DNA of 64,000 nucleotides from assembly GCA_021234155.1 (NCBI GenBank), contig JAJEKV010000076.1, positions 1-64,000 on the forward strand. Direction: 5' to 3'. Made by a program: the position numbers and the translations under genes. Numbering within the stretch: position 1 is the first letter of the stretch; every line of letters starts with the position of its first letter. This document shows positions 33,021-42,850 of this stretch, in pieces. Origin of the DNA: Isoetes taiwanensis (Eukaryota; Streptophyta; Lycopodiopsida; Isoetales; Isoetaceae). The notes beneath the pieces are model-generated. The model saw only the letters and a program-made list of their open reading frames with translations, did not search any database and was not told where the DNA came from.

Positions 33021-36000
33021 ATGAAACTTATTACCTGGAATGTTAGGGGGGCTAAAGGCCCAATAAAAAGGAGAAGAATTATCTCTCAGCTCAGACATTA
33101 TAAAGCTGACATAATTTTACTTCAAGAAACCAAGCTTCCTAAATTTGAGAGTTCTAGCTTTTCTGAGTGGATCTCTCCAGGCTCCTCCTCTATTTGGATT
33201 GAGGCTTCTGGAACCAGTGGTGGTTTGATAACTATTTGGAAATCCTTGACTCATGCCTCCTATTTTAATAGTCCAAGTAAATGTTGGCAGGCAGTGATTT
33301 TCTCTATTAGTAATTCCAGCTTTGGTATCATTAATGTCTATGCTCCCACCAATCCTAAGGATAGAGAAGTTATCTGGCCTGACATTAACACTTGGATCTC
33401 TTCTCAACCTGCTATGGACTGGGTTATTTCTGGTGACTTCAACAATACTCCAAAACGGAATATGAAATTAGGAAATAGAATTAATATGTCAACTATTGAG
33501 AGGGATAATTGGAACACCTTCATTTTCGATGCCAACTTGATCTATGTTCCATCTTCAACGCAAACTACACTTGGTCTAACAAGCAAAAGAACTCTGATAG
33601 AGTCTACTGTGCACTCGATAGGTTCTATGTCTCCAACTCTGTCACATCTTTTTGGGATAATTGCTATGTGGTTAGTGATGAGGCTACCTCCATCTCTGAC
33701 CACCAACCTCAATTCCTCCACACTAGCCATCTTCTGAATCTTCCTAGGGAGGGAAATGTTCCCTTTAAATTTAATTGTTCTCTTTTGCAAAATGAGCATT
33801 TCTGTCATGACTTTAAGATCTACTATAACTCTCTGCACAATAGCCAGATCAATGTCACTTCTGCTAATGGCTCTGTTAATGATTCTCAAACTATGAAATG
33901 CTTCTACTCGAAAATCAAGCAGATAAAATCTTGGATCAAAAACTGGTCCAAATCCAATTATAATGAGAGATCCAAACAGAAAGATAGTCTGTTCAGTCAA
34001 ATGAGAGATCTTAGATCTTAACTTCAAAGAGACCCTTACAATATCAATCTGCAAGTTGGGGAGGAGATTCTGGAAAATAAAATCAAATCAATTGAGGAGA
34101 TTGAAGCTAAGAGTTATGCCATCAAATGCAAGATCAAGTACAATAAGGAGATGGACTGTGGCAGTTCTAAATTCTTTTACAGAACTGCTAGAAATAGATT
34201 ACTCAATAACTCCATCATTCAAGTTCAATCTGAGAATGGTACTAATATTGATACTTCTACAGAGATCAAGAATTTCTTCCATGATCAATATGCTGCCTTA
34301 TTTAAGGAGAGTGTCCCTAATGCTCAAACTCTTCCCAAAAGCAATGCTTTTCTCTCTCTAATTTCTCAGATTACTCCTAATAATGACAATCTAATGGGCG
34401 ACTCTATTGCTGTTATTCCAACTGAGCAAGAAATCTATAATGTCCTTATAAGTTTTAGTAAAGGCAAATCCCCTGGTCCAGATGGCATTCCACCTGAGTT
34501 TTACATTCATTTCTGGGAGTTTCTAAAGCAGGATATTGTTAAATTGGTTCATGGCTTCTGGAGGGCTGACCACCTGCACTCCTCCATCTCAGCTGGTTTT
34601 ATCACTCTCATTCCTAAGGTTGACAAGCCTATCTCTTTTTCTGATTGGAGGCCTATCTCTTTAACCAATTCCTCCTATAAACTGTGTGCCAAGATTATTG
34701 CCAACAGAGTGAAACCTTTCCTGCAAAAATGCATTGATATCAAACAATCTGCTTTCTTGCCCAATAGATTCATCCTGGACAATTACATTGTGGCCATGGA
34801 GGGTCTGCACTGGAATAGAATATCCTCTCAGAATTGTGTTCTCCTAAAGTTAGATTTTAAGAGGGCTTTTGACTCTGTTAACTGGGACTTCTTAGAATTT
34901 GCTTTGAAAAGGATTGGTTTCCATCATAAAATCATTTCCTTGATATTTGGTCTTAACTCCATGGCAAATTCTGCTGTTCTAGTGAATGGTTCCCCTTCAC
35001 CTTTCTTCAAGCTAGCTCGAGGTGTTAGGCAAGGTTGCCCTCTAGCTCCCTACTTATTCCTAGTTGTGGCTGAAATGCTAACTAAGGCAATTGTCTTTCA
35101 TCAAAACAATGGTTCTATTAAAGGCCTTGATCTACCTTTAAATAATGGCAGCCTCATTATCTCTCAATATGCAGATGATTCTTTTGCTTTCCTTGAGTCT
35201 AATCCTGAGAACATTGCAAAGTTCCTGAATATTATTGATTCCTTCTCATCTGCTTCTGGAATTTATTTGAACATTGGAAAAAGTATTATTATTGGAAATT
35301 CCCCCCATGATAATCTCTGTGGCATTAAAATTCTGGATGCTATGCAAGCTTCAAAGCTTTTAGGGATGCCTTTATCTCTCAATCCTAGTATTAAAGGTCT
35401 CTGGGACCCTATCATTCAGAGAATTAGGAAGAAACTGAATTTTTTCAGAAACACTCTCTCTCTGGCTGGAAGAACCTTAATTGCAAACTCTGTCTTGTCA
35501 GCTTCTCATATTTACTTCTCCTCTGCTTTGGTGGCACCTAAATGTATTTACAATGAGCTCGAGAAGATCATCAGAAATTTCATTTGGAAAGGCTCACACT
35601 CAGTAAATTGGGACACTGTCACTCGTGCTAAAAAATATAGTGGCCTTGGCTGTAAAAACCTATATCTCCAAGCTTGTGCTTTGGCTGGTAAATTTATTTG
35701 GAGAACTCTGGAGGGGAACAATTTTGTAGCTTCAATTTTTATCAGGTACTGGCTAAACTGCTCTTATCCTGAGGGACATCCCTCAATAAAACATTCCCTG
35801 CCTGAATCTGCTTTCTATCCTTTACATCCAGGTACCAACACCTCTCCTCTTATGCATAACATGATTAAAGCTTGGAATGTTGTTCAAAATTGTTTTGATG
35901 AGCCTGGTGTGGAAGATCATTATATGAATTCTTCCTTGTTTTGGTCTGCTGGCTTCAAAGACAGCAATGGGAATACTTTAGCTTTGAGACATCCCAAAAT

Positions 36001-36885
36001 TTATAAAAAATGGCTCCATCATAGTATCACTCATGTCAGGAATTTATATTCGAATGGGCATCTCATTTCTTGGACTAACATTAGGAGGCTAATCCATGGA
36101 ACCTCCAGTGATAAAGCTATCTACTTTCATCTCAGAAATATCCTGGATAATAATGCTAATTTAGCAGAGAGTGGCAATGGTCTTATGTGGAAAATAAATG
36201 GTATCAACAAGTATAAAGTTAACACAGTCTATGCTCGTCTGAATCACAAGACAACTTATGTAAAAGCCAGGACAAAGTGGTCTCTTACAGAAGAGGAATG
36301 CCATAATTTATTTAATAACACTTGGAATTCCTATTGTCCTCCTAAAGTAAACTACTTTGTCTGGTTAATTGCTCAGAAAAGCCTCCCAAATCTGGTTTCC
36401 TTATCTAAGAGAAATTCTACTATCAGGCCTACATGTCTTTCTAATTGTTCCAGTGATGAAACCAGCAGCATATCTTTGAATGTCCTAAGCTGCTACAATT
36501 TTGGACTTGGTTCTACAGTAAATTTGGTCAACAATTCTGTGTGCATAACCAATTTAACTTGTTAAAATGCATTCAGAATAATGATGCCTTAAAGAACACT
36601 ATTATGTTTACTGCTCTATGGAACATATGGAAAGCAAGAAATAGGATAGTGCATGGTCATAAAAATTTCTCCTTATTCTGGATTAAAATGCATTTTCAAT
36701 TGGATCTAGAAGCTTTTGGTACTGCTCACAAAAGTAAATTTGCAGATTCTTATGACAGGAAATGGGATGCAATTGGTAAATTTATAGGTGGCTTTAACAT
36801 TTTTGTTTCAGACCTTCATTTGATTAATTCTAATGCCCCTTTTTCTGATGTTATTGATAGAGTACCTGGAATTTCTCAAGGGTGA
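33021..36885 (+). pseudogene. LINE ORF2: endonuclease, reverse transcriptase, C-terminal zinc-binding region; two frameshifts, one stop
   Basis: The APE-type endonuclease (residues 1 to about 230) shows LITWNVRG, QETK, INVYAPTN, SGDFNN and SDHQ. The frame changes near 33540, then a TAA stop sits at 34019-34021, after which the frame reopens. The reverse transcriptase shows KGKSPGPDGIPPEFY, WRPISLTN, QSAFLPNR, LKLDFKRAFDSVNWDF, GVRQGCPLAPYL and the catalytic YADD (about 35168-35179). The post-RT region has IIRNFIWKG. A second shift near 36475 leads into CPKLLQFWTW and TALWNIWKARN, the C-terminal region, ending at 36885. No RNase H domain. Catalytic residues are present but the frame is broken. 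Confidence 0.9.
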
Positions 36886-36907
36886 GGGCAGAAACAGATT
36901 TGACACA

Positions 36908-37330
36908 ATGTTAAGCTACCATGAGGCTACCTTGTACTGCAACAATACAGGTGTCACAGATCTTGAGCCTCCAGGGCCTAATGCAACAGCAGATGAAGTG
37001 AAACTCTACCAGGTCAGAATCAACAGTAATGAAAACACTTGGACTAAGATATATTGTAGGGAGGTGGTACAGATGTATTGCATTTTCAACTTCCTCTTCA
37101 TGTACCACTACTCTTTGACTGATAGGCAGCTAAGCAGATACAGGGAATTATACTATTCTCACAAGATGATGGCTGACTTGTATGGCACTTTGCTACTTCT
37201 GATGGGAAAAGAAGATATTCACTCCCTGCTGATGGAGAATGGATCAGAGTTCAACAGTTACAAGTTTGGTACAGATAAAGGCTTCTACTGGGTATACAAT
37301 TCCATATTCGACCAGATAATGCAGCAATGA
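36908..37330 (+). CDS. Extra LINE ORF (ORF3), 140 aa, unknown
   Basis: An uninterrupted frame starts at ATG 36908, 23 bases after the ORF2 stop; the same frame is open back to 36833 inside the ORF2 end. It reads MLSYHEATLYCNNTG, then LEPPGPNATADEVKLY, an aromatic stretch MYCIFNFLFMYHYS, and ends GFYWVYNSIFDQIMQQ. Composition (varied, few low-complexity runs) looks coding. It is not RNase H, which follows RT in some plant LINEs. It could be a LINE accessory gene, a transduced host exon, or chance. No homology is recognised by eye. Confidence 0.4.
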   Translation: MLSYHEATLYCNNTGVTDLEPPGPNATADEVKLYQVRINSNENTWTKIYCREVVQMYCIFNFLFMYHYSLTDRQLSRYRELYYSHKMMADLYGTLLLLMGKEDIHSLLMENGSEFNSYKFGTDKGFYWVYNSIFDQIMQQ

Positions 37331-37749
37331 GCTATCACATCCATAAAAGCCACTCCAAACTCCACACTTCCCCTTTCTTTTTTACATCCAAATTCCTATC
37401 ACATTGCCATCTGCTAATGCTCAATACTTTATCTATTGCTTGTTTAACTTTATGCTCTAGCTTTTTGCTTGGCTTCTTGTTCATGCAGGTTTTTGGACTT
37501 CTGCTCACAGCAGGAGTTTATGATTTTTGCTGCATCAACATAGTGCAAGATACATCATATATTTATCTTGTTACTCAAACTTGGATTTGCTGGTCACATA
37601 AGCTCTTTCAAAATACTTGAAGATATATATTATTACTTGTCTTCATAAACTTGTTAAATTTTTGGTGGCTGATAGTGTGGATTCTCACCACTTGCCACAA
37701 CATTGTATGGCTTTAATTAATTAATAGAAAAAACACCTCTTACTCTCTC

Positions 37750-37750
<1 letters not shown>
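37331..37750 (+). other. LINE 3' untranslated region
   Basis: T/C-rich in the first 250 bases (with TTTTTGCTTGGCTTCTTGTT), then AATTAATTAATAG and the poly(A) tail. A hydrophobic 97-codon frame (37327-37620) starts inside the ORF3 stop (ATGA) but looks like pyrimidine-rich UTR, so it is not called as a gene. Confidence 0.6.
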
Positions 37751-37778
<28 letters not shown>

Positions 37779-37780
<2 letters not shown>

Positions 37781-39969
37781 AACGTCCTGCCATCATCAGA
37801 GCTTCAAAAGCCCTGTTTTTGTCGTGAATTGGGTTGCGGGGCTTCCAACTCTACAGATTCATGCAGTTATGTGGTATATGCATATCTCGCATTTCCCATC
37901 ATTCTAAAAATCTGATACAGAATAGGAAACAGGGAACAGGGAACAGGGAATGGATCTTCCAAATGGTGATTCTAATTTGCTGCTTTCTGATTCTGCAAAG
38001 GATGAGGACATAATCTTTTAACTGTGATTCACCAAAATTGTTGGTAAGGCAACTGACTTCATGTCAAATTATAAATGTTCTGCAATAGTATAGGTAATTG
38101 AGTCCTGCTTTTAATATAATAGGATAGAATTTAAAAGAATTCTAAATTGAGACTGCACAGATATACTTATCTATAGTCAAAAAAAAAAAATAGATATTCT
38201 TCTCCTCAGAAATGATGGCCTAGCTCGCATATATTATTTATAAATTTTCTGAATCATGTTATCGACAGTGATTGTTGTCTGATGCCTAACAAAAGCCATT
38301 GATTTTAAACATCCGTAGTTCTTAGGCTCCTTTAACGTATCTATAATTTACGCAGTCCCATTGTCTAAATGGTCACAGATTTGGTTTTATTTTTCATAAG
38401 ATTTGTTGTGTGTAATTTTTAACCCAGGATTCCCTTCTGCTAGATGTTTGTAATTCACTAAACATTGTGCTAAGACTGTTAATGGACATCACCTCTGTCT
38501 TGCAATCAAAACAGCAAAGCATTGAAGTCCTTGCTTACAGCATATTGACTGCATTTTACTTGCATGATATATAACTCACTGGCACCCTTTACTTCATTTT
38601 CTGATTGCTGGCCCAAATATGTGCAGGCATTTTTATTTTACAGCCACAACTCAATCATTGAGGATATTAAGAAGCTAAAGCTTTCTGCAATAGCTTGATC
38701 TAACTGTGCATCATTGGCATCTGTCATTTGAATCACCTTGCAAAGGCACTTTGTGCCACATTGTGTTTAAATATATAAAACATCATGCGTGTTGTATTAT
38801 TCAGAATATTGGAATAATGGTTAGCCTCATAAGGCAAGCTCCTTAAAACTGATTGTTTTAAAAACATCTTTCAAGATCGTCATGGTTTCCCAATTGTAGA
38901 ATTCTAATTTTGACTAAAGAATCCCAATAATTGAAGATTCTCATGTTGGATTCCCAATTGAAGGATTTTGATTTTGGCTTAAGAATCTTACTCCCAAAAG
39001 ATAAAAACCAAGTTGCTACATTGCATTGAGTTGTCAAGTAGTACATTGAACATTGATGAAGATGTTATTTTAGAAATTTGGGAAAGGATCAGTATTAGTT
39101 TCTGGAATTGTTAAGTTCCACTGGTTGCAAGATTTATTTCGGGCAAGATATTTGGAGCATTAGCTTCCAACCACATCAGACAGATCTTAAGTTGAGCTTA
39201 GGCATCATGGTCGAGAGGCACATTCTTAGGAATATGAATGAGAGTAGCTTCCAACCACATTAGGCAGATCTTAAGTTGAGCTTAGGCATCATGGCCGAGG
39301 CACATTCTTAGGAATATGAATGAGAGTACAGAGAGATGCCGAATAAGAAAATATAATTTTTCAAGTCAAGCAAAATCTAGTCTTTGCCATGCCTTCTTAC
39401 CTGTAATTAGAGGATAACTCGAATTTGTTGGATATAATAACATGTATTGTGATAGATTTCATATATATATAATTACCGGTCGATCATTCTTATTGCATTG
39501 TTTTTACATGACGTTCTTGAAACTCTTAAGTTACTTCTCACGTGTTTGTCCCAACACTTGATTTTGATGCAAGGCTTGGTTGAAAGGAAATCGCTCAATA
39601 CTACATCGAGAAAAATGTGCACCTACGAAAGTACTCAAGGAAAAGTCTCCTCTTGACATGTGTGATCTTTAGAACAAGATTGTGTTAAGTATTAGCATAA
39701 AGAGATGGACAATTGCAACCTAATGCCCGGCATGCAAAGATTTAAATTTTGTGCAAAGTTGAGGATCAACTACTTAGTACCATGCGGGTAGCATTTAAAT
39801 TTTGAGCAAGATTCTAAAATTATCCGGGTCTATCTTTACGACAAGGACAAGCGCCCCATATATTCAATCCGCTCAAGAAGGCCTTTTGCGCAAATGCGAA
39901 CTATGATAAATCCATTACTAAACAAGATTAGAACAAAGACTCAGGCCAACTTTATAGGGTTAGAACTAA
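37779..39969. other. Non-coding, unit B counterpart of 2959-5140
   Basis: Resumes at TGAACGTCCTGCC exactly where unit A continues. Includes the 81-bp tandem duplication (39161 and 39244). Up to about 39300 this copy keeps normal CAG/CTG where A has CG-type variants; from about 39470 the pattern is mixed. No gene. Confidence 0.65.
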
Positions 39970-40016
39970 AGAAATGTTCGCGGCGGCCTTGGCCGCCGTG
40001 ATAAATTTCTTGTATA
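39970..40016. repeat. GC-rich hairpin motif, complete copy (unit B)
   Basis: GAAATGTTCGCGGCGGCC-TT-GGCCGCCGTGATAAATTTC, with a GC stem GCGGCGGCC/GGCCGCCG and a 2-base loop. Compare 5141-5178 (shortened) and 21979-22022 (inverted). Confidence 0.75.
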
Positions 40017-40317
40017 CATAAACACACTTTGATGTGTGGGATGCATGGGTTGCTCCTTTCCATTTCGGTCATCAAATTTAGCTGTAAAATCTCGGCCACA
40101 TGTTTAGATATGCGTACATGGCATGCGTGCATGATGGCATGCGTGCAGCAGATCTTAGTCGTTAGATCAAAAGGTGAGGATAAATCCTAGCCATTAAGTT
40201 TTTATAATAAATTGCAATGAGGTGAGGTGGCATCTTCATTAATAAAAAGGTAGCGAGGTGGCAACGCATTTATTAGGTGGACCACACTCACCCCGGTTTT
40301 TGGTCCACTGTTGAAAA

Positions 40318-41050
40318 CATCAGTTTTGGTAGGTCTACATGTCCTGTTTTCAAAGAATCCTACATGTGGATTTGTGAAGGTATGGTTTTGTTCGATAATG
40401 GTGTTCTTTTTTCAGTGGACTAAAACATCCACTGTTGTTTTGTAGTTTCTTCTATTTGTGACATGTCATTTTATAATACAATCCACTGTAGGAAAGAGTA
40501 CTTGAATTTCTACATGTCTAATAATTCTATTGTCACATGTCTTTATAGATGTAGAAAAGAATATTTGATTCTCTACATGTCCTATACTTCCATTCACATG
40601 TCTTTATAGTAGTAGGACAGAGTACTTTATTTGCTAAGGCATTGTAGGAAAGAATACATGAATTACGACATGTGTAATACTTCTATTGTCACATGTCTTT
40701 ATAGAAGCCCGAAAAGAATACTTGATTCTCTACATGTCATATGCTTCCATGTCACATGTCTTTATAGTAGTAGGACGAGTACTTTATTTGCTAAGGCATT
40801 GTAGGAAAGAATACATGAATTACTTACATGTGTAATACTTCTATTCTCACATGTCTTTATAGAAGTAGGAAAGAGTACTTGATTCTCTACATGTCCTATC
40901 CTTCCATATCACTGGGTCTTTATAGTGGTAGGACAGTAGTACTTGATTTGCTACATGTGATGCACGCACCCATCACATGTTCTTATACTAGTATTCCATG
41001 TAACACAAGTTACTTCAACTACTTCAATTACTTAACACCTATTTTTGCAT
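40318..41050. repeat. Left subterminal repeats of the CACTA-like element
   Basis: About three units of roughly 158 bp with CACATGTCTTTATAG and TAGTAGGACAGAGTACTT (at about 40594, 40752 and 40850 onward), plus many TCTACATGTC words. Clustered subterminal repeats are where CACTA transposases bind in known elements; that role is inferred here. Confidence 0.75.
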
Positions 41051-41054
41051 AACG

Positions 41055-42645
41055 TGGGCACCAACATGCCAAGGTGGCTCCAACATGCCACCTAGGTTCA
41101 AACATGCCAAGGTGGCTCCAACATGCCACCTAGGCTCCAACATGACAAAATGGCTCAAACATGCCACCTAGGCTCCAACGTGCTCAAACATGCCACGCAG
41201 CTCCAACATGCCACCTATGCTCCAACTTGCCAAGGTGGCTCAAATATGCCACGGGTTCCAACATGCCACCTAGGCTCCAACATTCCTAGGTGGCTCAAAC
41301 ATGCCACATAGGCTCAAACATGCCATGTGCTCACTTAGGTTCCAACATGCCAAGGTGGCTCCAACATGCCACCTAGGCTCAAACATGCCAAGGTGGCTCA
41401 AACATGCCACCTAGGCTCCCAACATGCCACCCTCAAACAGGCTCAAACATGCCAAGGTGGCTCAAACATGCCACCTAGGTTCCAACATGCCACCTAGGCT
41501 CAAACATGCCAAGGTGGCTCAAACATGCCACGTGGGCTCCACCATGCCACCTAGCCTCCAACATGCCAAGGTGGCTCACAACATGCCACCTAGGCTTAAA
41601 TATGCCAAGTTGGCTCAAACATGCCACCTAGGGTCCAACATGCCACCGCGGGCTCTAACCCCGCCACCTAGGCTCAAACATGCCACGTGGGCTCCAACAT
41701 GCCACGCGCCAAGGTGGCTCCAACATGCCACCTAGGCTCCAACATGCTCAAACATGCCACGCTGGGCTCTAACATGCCACCTATGCTCCAACTTGCCAAG
41801 GTGGCTCAAATATGCCACGGGCTCCAACATGCCAAGGTGGCTCAAGCATGCCACAATGTGCTCCAACATGCCACCTAGGCTCTAACATGGCAAGGTGGCT
41901 CAAACATGCCACGTGGTCTTCCAACATGCCACCTAGGCTCCAACATGCCAAGGTGGCTCCAACATGCCAAGGTGGCTCAAACATGCCACCTAGGCTCCAA
42001 AAGTGGCTCAAACATGCCAAGGTGGCTCAAACATGCCAATGGGCTCCAACATGCCAAGGTGGCTCAAACATGCCACCTAGGCTCAAACATGCCAAGGTGG
42101 TTCCCACATGCCAAGGTGGCTCCAACATGCCACCTAGGCTCAAACATGCCAAGGTGGCTCAAACATGCCACCTAGGTCGCAACATGACAAAATGGCTCAA
42201 ACATGCCACCTAGGCTCCAACGTGCTCAAACATGCCACGCTGGCTCCAACATACCACCTATGCTCCAACTCTGCCAAGGTGGCTCAAACATGCCACGTGG
42301 GTTCCAACATGCCACCTAGGCTCCAACATTCCTAGGTGGCTCAAACATGCCATCTAGGTTCCAACATGCCACCCGTGCTCAAACATGCCGTGGCTCAAAC
42401 ATGCCAAGGTGGGTTTCAAACATGCCACCTAGGCTCCAACATGCCAAGGTGGCTCAAACATGCCACGTGGACTCCATAATGCCACGCGGCTCCAACATGC
42501 CAAGGTGGCTCAAACATGCCACCTAGGCTCAAACATGCCAAGGTGGCTCCAACATGCCATGCAGCCTCCAACATGCCAAGGTGGCTCGTGCATGCCACCT
42601 AGTCTCAAGCATGCCACCTAGGCACCCCAAGTGGTGACATGGCAT
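41055..42645 (+). repeat. 19-bp satellite, left arm (forward)
   Basis: Two interleaved 19-bp variants: ACCTAGGCTCCAACATGCC and AAGGTGGCTCAAACATGCC. About 80 units, with occasional insertions and variant centres (ACGTGG, ACGCGG). Because 57 bases is exactly 19 codons, the array reads as long stop-free peptides such as MPPRLQHAKVAQTCHLGSN; these are not genes. The arm ends in CCTAGGCACCCCAAGTGGTG at about 42616-42635. Confidence 0.9.
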
Positions 42646-42850
42646 GCCAAGTAAGCAAGGTCAAGTTTTGACTAGGTTAAAACCAAAGATGTCCATCTTT
42701 GGTCTTTTCATTGGGTGATGTTGGCAAATTTTAGGTGACATGGCTAGATGATGGTGACATGGACCTTGGATGTGCCGCGAACACGGGTAGGCACCTCGAC
42801 TACGCCGCCCCTTTCTTTGTGAAGGGGAGTTCCGAAAGGTATATATGCTG
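42646..42850. other. Transition between satellite and 830-bp units
   Basis: Contains AAAGATGTCCATCTTTGGTCTTTTC, which forms a small stem, and GACATGG words (3 copies). No gene. Confidence 0.5.

Larger units (their letters stand above)
30956..37778 (+). mobile_element. Near full-length L1-type LINE, unit B only
   Basis: The insertion splits the unit A sequence CTACAT-A8-TGAACGTCC and ends in a 29-A tail (37750-37778). Target duplication is hidden in the A run (about 4 A on the left). Order: short leader (about 170 bp), ORF1 31125-32978, 42-bp gap, ORF2 33021-36885, ORF3 36908-37330, 3' leader, poly(A). Young by position (absent from A) but carries two in-frame stops and two frameshifts, so it is probably inactive unless these are sequence errors. 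Composition is clean in CAG/CTG, unlike neighbouring DNA. Confidence 0.92.

Noticed and set aside
37327-37620. 97-codon hydrophobic ORF after ORF3
   Set aside because: Pyrimidine-rich 3' UTR reads as Phe/Leu/Ser; no other coding sign.
41123-42213. Long ORFs such as MPPRLQHAKVAQTCHLGSN across the satellite (also 47500-49320 on both strands)
   Set aside because: Three 19-bp units equal 19 codons, so any frame free of stops stays open; the peptides are repeat artefacts.
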